Origin: Albidovulum inexpectatum | Lineage (GTDB): Bacteria; Pseudomonadota; Alphaproteobacteria; Rhodobacterales; Rhodobacteraceae | Reading direction: 5' to 3' | NCBI RefSeq assembly: GCF_002927635.1 | Contig: NZ_PRDS01000004.1 | Location: 1 to 64,000, forward strand | DNA: 64,000 nt | Shown here: positions 57,506-64,000 of the stretch, one piece after another | Position numbering within the stretch: position 1 is the stretch's first letter | Layout: every line of letters begins with the position of its first letter | The notes under the pieces: generated by a model | Databases searched by the model: none | Told to the model about the DNA's origin: nothing | Seen by the model: the letters and a program-made list of their open reading frames with translations, nothing else | Made by a program: the position numbers and the translations under genes

Positions 57506-58447
57506 ATGGACATTACGCTGATCAGGACCTTTCTGGAAATCGCCGCCACGGGATCGTTCGGCGCCGCGGCCGAAAGGCTGTTCGTCACCCAGTCTGCCGT
57601 ATCGTTGCGCATCCAGCGACTGGAGGAATCGCTGGGCAAGGCGCTGTTCACGCGTTCGAAGGCGGGGGCCGAGCTGACCCCGGCGGGGCGCGAGTTCGAA
57701 CGCTATGCGCTGTCGCTGATGCGCCTGTGGGAAGAGGCCCGCCAGCAGATCGCGATTCCCGAAGGGTTCCGTCGCAGCCTGGTGATCGGCGCGCAATATT
57801 CGCTGTGGCCGCGGCTGGGCTTTCGCACGATCGACCGGCTGCGTCGGATCGCGTCCGATCTGAGCCTGCGGGGCGAACTGGGCATGCCCGACCGGCTGAC
57901 GCGAATGCTGCTGGAAGGGGCGATCCAGATGGCCTTCATGTACACGCCGCAGCTGCGGCCCGGATTGCAGGCCGAACAGGTGCTGGAGGAGGACCTGATC
58001 CTGGTCTCGACCCGCAAGGACGCGCGGCTGGACGCGCTGGATGACTATGTCTTTGTCGATTGGGGGCCGGAATTCGTTCAGGCCCATGCGATGGAATTGC
58101 CGCATCTGACCAATCCGGGCGTCACGCTGGCGCTGGGGGCGATGGTGGCCGATTTCCTGATCCGCCGGTCGGGCGCGGCCTATCTGCCCGCCCGCTATGC
58201 CAAGCGGTATCTGGACGAGGGGCGGTTGCATCTGGTGCCCGACGCGCCGGCCTTTCCCTATCCGATCTGGGCGATCTGGCGCGAGGACCTGGACGATCGG
58301 ACGGCGGCCGACCTGCGCCGCGCGCTGGCGGACGTGGCCGAAGAATTGTCCAACGAGGCCGAGGACGTTCTGGCGGACCTGCGCGAGCTCAGCTCGGACG
58401 GCGAATTGCATGAACTGGGCGGCAATGGCGCCATCTATGATGAGTAG
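57506..58447 (+). CDS. LysR family transcriptional regulator
   Basis: A 313-residue regulator. The N-terminal winged helix is MDITLIRTFLEIAATGSFGAAAERLFVTQSAVSLRIQRLEESLGKALFTR, and the effector domain spans about 90-300. No neighbouring metabolic operon is clearly paired with it; the outer-membrane protein gene downstream is separated by 220 bp. An acidic C-terminus (EELSNEAEDVLADLRELSSDGEL) is unusual for the family. Target unknown. Confidence 0.93.
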   Translation: MDITLIRTFLEIAATGSFGAAAERLFVTQSAVSLRIQRLEESLGKALFTRSKAGAELTPAGREFERYALSLMRLWEEARQQIAIPEGFRRSLVIGAQYSLWPRLGFRTIDRLRRIASDLSLRGELGMPDRLTRMLLEGAIQMAFMYTPQLRPGLQAEQVLEEDLILVSTRKDARLDALDDYVFVDWGPEFVQAHAMELPHLTNPGVTLALGAMVADFLIRRSGAAYLPARYAKRYLDEGRLHLVPDAPAFPYPIWAIWREDLDDRTAADLRRALADVAEELSNEAEDVLADLRELSSDGELHELGGNGAIYDE

Positions 58448-58670
58448 AACTTGATACAACCATCATAATTTTGAATTTGCCTTATATCAGCCCTCTCCCT
58501 ATCTGTCGTCTGCGGATGACGGAGAGCGGTTGACCACCTGCCCCGGAACGGGCGCCGCCGGATCGAAACCGGCAGCGGCAATCGGGACGGGTGGGGAACA
58601 TCCCGCGCAAGTCTGCGTTCATCCGCGCTTGCCGCCCATGGTGGGCGGCCGGATCGGAAAGGATGGAACC

Positions 58671-59498
58671 ATGACGAAATTTGCCCAACTCGGCACTGTC
58701 TCGGTCCTCGCGCTGGCCCTGGCCGGCCCGGTGGCGGCCCAGACGCTGAGCACGGACCGCGAGCTGAACGACCGCATCTCGGACATCGAGATCGAGACCC
58801 AGCGCAACCTGGCCCGGTCGAACGACAGCGTTCGCTATACCTTTGGCACGGGCGAACAGTCGCAGACGGGGTCGCTGTCGATGACCTATAGCGGCGTGAC
58901 CGGCAACACCGACACGCAGGACTTTGCCGCCGGCGGTCGCTATACCATCCGCAACGGCGACTGGGCCCACAGCATCGGCTTTGCCCTGTCCTATGGCGAG
59001 GCCAATGGCGTGAAGAACGAGGAAAGCACGCTGCTGATGTATGACCTGACGCGGGCCTTCTCGGATCGTGTCTATGTTTTCGGCATGGCGCGGCTTGAAA
59101 CCGACGACTTTGCCTCGACCACCAAGGATGCCTTCGTCGGCTTCGGCCCGGGCTATCGCGTGGTCAATACCGACGACGTGGCATGGCGTCTGCAGGCCGG
59201 TGTCGGCGCGCGTTACACCGAACTGTCGGACGGCACTGAGTCGACCGATCCGGCGGCGATCATCTCGTCGCGCCTGTTCTATCGCATCACCGATACGGTG
59301 GCGCTGACCAACGACACCGACATCCTGGGTGACGAGACCAACACGCTGGTCACCAACGACCTCGGCGTGAACATCGCGATGTCGGACGCCTGGTCGACCC
59401 GTATCGGCTATCGTACCGAGTATGACAGCGATCCGCTGCCGGGCCAGAAGCACACCGACAACGAGCTGAACGTCTCGCTGGTCTACAGCTTCCGCTGA
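58671..59498 (+). CDS. DUF481/YdiY-like outer-membrane protein
   Basis: A 275-residue exported protein. The Sec signal peptide (MTKFAQLGTVSVLALALAGPVAAQ) is followed by amphipathic beta strands of alternating aromatic and polar residues, ending in the outer-membrane signal VSLVYSFR with C-terminal Phe-Arg. Phrases such as GSLSMTYSGVTGNTDTQDFAAGGRYTIRNG and SRLFYRITDTVALTNDTDIL match the DUF481 (YdiY) beta-barrel family, whose role is unknown but often linked to salt or acid stress. AAGGATGGAACC precedes the ATG, and a strong terminator follows. Confidence 0.8.
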   Translation: MTKFAQLGTVSVLALALAGPVAAQTLSTDRELNDRISDIEIETQRNLARSNDSVRYTFGTGEQSQTGSLSMTYSGVTGNTDTQDFAAGGRYTIRNGDWAHSIGFALSYGEANGVKNEESTLLMYDLTRAFSDRVYVFGMARLETDDFASTTKDAFVGFGPGYRVVNTDDVAWRLQAGVGARYTELSDGTESTDPAAIISSRLFYRITDTVALTNDTDILGDETNTLVTNDLGVNIAMSDAWSTRIGYRTEYDSDPLPGQKHTDNELNVSLVYSFR

Positions 59499-59533
59499 TC
59501 CGGGCCGCGGACCCGCAAGAAGAATCTTTTCCT

Positions 59534-59559
59534 GGGGCGGCTGCGGCCGCCCCTTTTTT
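59534..59559 (+). terminator. Rho-independent terminator
   Basis: GGGGCGGC-TGCG-GCCGCCCC followed by TTTTTT, 35 bp after the stop of the outer-membrane protein gene. Clean eight-pair stem with a T-tract. Confidence 0.85.
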
Positions 59560-59584
59560 CAAACCGGGGGAGGAGGGGATGACG

Positions 59585-60028
59585 ATGTCACACCAGCCCG
59601 ACCAGACGCGGGGCCACGCGGGCAGAAGCGCGCAGGCGCGTCTGATCGATCCCGTCACGGGGAAGACGTTCGGCTATCGTTTCGGCGGGGTGCGGCCCGG
59701 CCCGGTCCTGGTCGCGATGGGATCGGATGATCTGGTCGCGCATGTCGCCGCGCGGCTGGGACGGATCCCGTCGCTGCCATGGCTGCGCGGAACGCTGTGC
59801 CTGTTGCGCGCCGATCGCGCCAATGCGCGGGCGATCGAATCCACGCTGGCCGATAGCCTGGGCACGGTGGATCGCGTGGTGCATCTGCCGTTTGCCGACG
59901 ATGCCGGGCCGCGGGCGGTGCGCGAAGCGACCTGGAAGATCCTGCGCGAGGCGGCGGTTCTGGGGATGATCCAGGGCCGGGGCGTGCGCCTGTGCCGACA
60001 CGGGCAACAACCGCCGTCCCGGTCCTGA
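59585..60028 (+). CDS. Short protein resembling a degenerate succinylglutamate desuccinylase/aspartoacylase
   Basis: 147 residues. RFGGVRPGPVLVAMGSDDLVAHVAARLGRIPSLPWLRGTLCLLRADRANARAIE follows the order of the AstE/AspA zinc carboxypeptidase N-terminus (GP-x-V-x-V-x-A-G-x-H-G-D-E, then L-x-G-T-x-x-x-x-P-x-x-N), but the zinc ligands HGDE are replaced by SDDL and the C-terminal half is missing. If the resemblance is real, catalysis is lost. AGGAGG lies eight bases before this ATG; ATG at 59579 is too close to it. Convergent with oxyR, four bases apart. It may be a relic or a regulatory remnant. Confidence 0.5.
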   Translation: MSHQPDQTRGHAGRSAQARLIDPVTGKTFGYRFGGVRPGPVLVAMGSDDLVAHVAARLGRIPSLPWLRGTLCLLRADRANARAIESTLADSLGTVDRVVHLPFADDAGPRAVREATWKILREAAVLGMIQGRGVRLCRHGQQPPSRS

Positions 60029-60032
60029 CCCG

Positions 60033-60959
60033 TCAGCCGGGGGCCATCATGGCGCGCGCCTCTTCCCGCGCGGCAAGGCCGATCTCGCGCACGCATTCGG
60101 CCAGGTCGGCAAGCTGCCCCGCCAGCGGCGAGGTCTTGCGCCACACCATGCCGATGGTCCGTTGCGGGCGCGGCGGGGCCAGCGGGGCCAGCGCGACATC
60201 GGCCGCGCGGGTCTCGACCGGCACGGCCATTTCGGGGATCAGTGTCACGCCCATCCCCGCGCCCACCATCTGGACCAGCGTGGCCAGCGATGATCCCTCC
60301 ATCAGCTCGCGCGGGGCGGGGCCGTTGCGGGCACAGAATTCCAGCGCCTGATCGCGGAAGCAGTGCCCCTCTTCCAGCAGCAAAAGCCGCATCTCGCGCA
60401 GGCCTTCGGCGCTGGGGACCGGGCGGTCGGCATCCGCCGCGGGGCGGACCAGAACGAAATCCTCGGTGAACAGCTCTTCCTCGTGCAGGAAGGGTTCCGA
60501 GACAGGCAGCGCAAGGATCGCCGCGTCCAGCCGGGCCTCGGCCAGGTCGCGGATCAGGCGGCTGGTCACGGTTTCGCGCGGGCGAATGTCCAGATCCGGC
60601 CAGCGCCGGGTCGCGGCGCGAATCAGGCCGGGCAGCAGATAGGGCGCGATGGTGGGAATGACCCCCAGCCGCAGATGGCCCGAAAGCGGCCCGCGCGCGA
60701 CGCGGCCCAGCGATTCCAGCTCTTGCAGCGCGCGCAGGATGGGGCGGGCGCGGGCCACGAATTCCGCCCCCAGCGCTGTCAGATGCGCCTGCCGCGCGCC
60801 GCGTTCGACAAGGCTGGCGCCCATGATCTGTTCCAGCTCCTTGATCTGGGCCGACAGGGCGGGCTGCGAGATGGCGCAATCCTCGGCCGCGCGGCCGAAA
60901 TGGCCGTGGCGGGCCAGCGCATCGAAATAGCGCAGATGTTTGATGGTCAGCCGAGTCAT
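60033..60959 (-). CDS. oxyR: OxyR peroxide-sensing LysR regulator
   Basis: A 308-residue LysR activator. The DNA-binding region is MTRLTIKHLRYFDALARHGHFGRAAEDCAISQPALSAQIKELE. The sensing cysteines of E. coli OxyR are both kept, C200 and C209 in EEGHCFRDQALEFC (E. coli C199/C208), forming a disulfide on peroxide exposure. SLATLVQMVGAGMGVTLIPEMA is the family C-terminal block. It is divergent from katG, the classic arrangement for self and target control, and an OxyR-type half site covers its own start codon. Confidence 0.94.
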   Translation of the reverse strand: MTRLTIKHLRYFDALARHGHFGRAAEDCAISQPALSAQIKELEQIMGASLVERGARQAHLTALGAEFVARARPILRALQELESLGRVARGPLSGHLRLGVIPTIAPYLLPGLIRAATRRWPDLDIRPRETVTSRLIRDLAEARLDAAILALPVSEPFLHEEELFTEDFVLVRPAADADRPVPSAEGLREMRLLLLEEGHCFRDQALEFCARNGPAPRELMEGSSLATLVQMVGAGMGVTLIPEMAVPVETRAADVALAPLAPPRPQRTIGMVWRKTSPLAGQLADLAECVREIGLAAREEARAMMAPG

Positions 60960-61000
60960 AGGAAGAACCTATCGGATCGGTTGGAAAATGCAATTTCCAA
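60958..61000. promoter_or_regulatory. Candidate OxyR binding region between oxyR and katG
   Basis: ATAG-GAAGAAC-CTAT (60958-60972) fits the ATAG-N7-CTAT OxyR half site and overlaps the oxyR start codon. Eight bases on, TTGGAAA-ATGCAA-TTTCCAA (60981-61000) is a perfect 7-bp inverted repeat of the T-N11-A LysR type. Either could be the operator for the divergent pair; the second AT-rich palindrome is also a likely promoter-proximal site for katG. Confidence 0.6.
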
Positions 61001-61006
61001 TTATGA

Positions 61007-63295
<2,289 letters not shown>

Positions 63296-63323
63296 CGTTT
63301 CCACCACCACTCACGCAGGCGCC

Positions 63324-63356
63324 GGGCCGGTCCCCAGACGGGGGCCGGCCCTTTTT
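63324..63356 (+). terminator. Rho-independent terminator of katG
   Basis: GGGCCGGTCCCC-AGAC-GGGGGCCGGCCC followed by TTTTT, 29 bases after the katG stop and next to the stop of the convergent aldehyde dehydrogenase. Twelve-pair stem with one G-T. Confidence 0.85.
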
Positions 63357-64000
63357 CACCGCATCCGCAGCAGGCGATAGGCCGCCATGGCCATCCGCCC
63401 GAAACGCGGGCCCATGCGTTCAAACGCGTTGACGGGGCCGGGGTCGAAGACGGGCATCATGTGCGAGAAACGTTCGAATCCCGCGCTGCCGTGATAGGCG
63501 CCCATGCCCGAGGCGCCGACCCCGCCGAAGGGCAGTTCGTCCTGTGCCAGATGCAGGATCGTGCCGCCGATCGTGACCCCGCCCGCGACCAGCGGCGCCA
63601 GATGCGCCCGCGCCGCGCGGGACGATCGGGCAAAGACATAGGCCGCCAGCGGCCGGTCTCGCCCGGCGACGAAGTCCAGCGCCTGCGCGATGTCGTCCAC
63701 CGGCAGGACGGGCAGGATCGGGCCGAAGATCTCTTCGCGCATCAGGGCGCTGTCGGGGGCTGGGTCGATCACCAGCCGCAGCGCCATGCGCCGTGTCGCG
63801 GGATCGTCGCGGCCGATCGTCTGGACCCGCGTGCCGGGCGGCAGGTCGTCCAGCAGTCCCATCAGCCGCGCGTGGTGGCGGTCGCTGATGATCGCGGTGG
63901 GGCAGGGGCCGTCGCCCAGGATGTCCCGGGCGCGGCCGTGCAGGGCGTCGGTTAGGGCGGGCAGCATGTCGCGGGGCGCCAGCACATAGTCGGGCGCGAC
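63356..64000 (-). CDS. Aldehyde dehydrogenase, C-terminal part (coniferyl-aldehyde-dehydrogenase-like)
   Basis: About 215 C-terminal residues; the gene runs off the right edge of the window. The first visible residues, VAPDYVLAPRDM, are the segment just after the catalytic cysteine (usually Q-x-C-x-APDYV), so the nucleophile lies just outside. EEIFGPILPVLPVDDIAQALDFVAGRDRPLAAYVFARS and GGVTIGGTILHLAQDELPFGGVGASGMGAYHGSAGFERFSH identify the class-3 / coniferyl aldehyde dehydrogenase branch (CalB-like) that oxidises aromatic or long-chain aldehydes. Convergent with katG; no partner genes visible. Confidence 0.9.
   Translation of the reverse strand, partial: VAPDYVLAPRDMLPALTDALHGRARDILGDGPCPTAIISDRHHARLMGLLDDLPPGTRVQTIGRDDPATRRMALRLVIDPAPDSALMREEIFGPILPVLPVDDIAQALDFVAGRDRPLAAYVFARSSRAARAHLAPLVAGGVTIGGTILHLAQDELPFGGVGASGMGAYHGSAGFERFSHMMPVFDPGPVNAFERMGPRFGRMAMAAYRLLRMR

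Overview
High-GC alphaproteobacterial DNA that looks like a plasmid or chromid of a Rhodobacteraceae member, probably Paracoccus or a relative. This rests on codon and GC style and on the gene families present: a DnaA-like plasmid initiator with ParAB, an RHE_PE00001-type DNA-binding protein, a Hint-domain protein, PhnP, and a full Mrp antiporter operon. No rRNA, tRNA, CRISPR array or intact insertion sequence was recognised.

Layout. 0.4-7.8 kb: a nonsense-broken hexapeptide acetyltransferase, a GH1 beta-glucosidase, a beta-CASP nuclease, a one-permease YbhGFS-like ABC exporter and PhnP. 7.8-22.9 kb: an exopolysaccharide locus of the Wzx/Wzy type, with Wzy-like and Wzz-like proteins, a LuxR-type response regulator, a fused GT26/phosphoglycosyltransferase, GalU, a periplasmic SUOX-fold protein with a hybrid histidine kinase, a Wza-like lipoprotein, a flippase and three glycosyltransferases. 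The four intergenic control regions of this locus share one conserved inverted repeat with an oriented tail. 22.8-31 kb: accessory genes, including three intact and one truncated sulfotransferase-like genes, two glycosyltransferases and a Hint protein. 31.3-36 kb: replicon backbone with a serine recombinase, ParB, ParA, four identical 16-bp palindromes (candidate parS sites), a probable origin and a DnaA-domain initiator.

36.9-44.8 kb: a tightly overlapping seven-gene operon of glycosyltransferases, methyltransferases, alpha/beta hydrolases, a sulfotransferase and an SDR. It contains two unusual fusions and is the best candidate here for an undescribed glycan-decoration pathway. 44.9-48.8 kb: DJ-1/PfpI protein, quinone-type reductase, cation efflux protein and 4-hydroxyproline epimerase. 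48.9-54.9 kb: mrpA(B)CDEFG. 54.9-64 kb: GSCFA protein, DapA-family lyase, cold-shock protein, LysR regulator, DUF481-like outer-membrane protein, a degenerate deacylase-like protein, divergent oxyR/katG, and the C-terminal part of an aldehyde dehydrogenase that runs off the window.

Together the window joins a stable low-copy replicon to cell-surface polysaccharide synthesis and modification, and to stress tolerance (Na+/H+ exchange, peroxide defence, metal efflux). All functions are read from sequence motifs and family knowledge; no database search was run.
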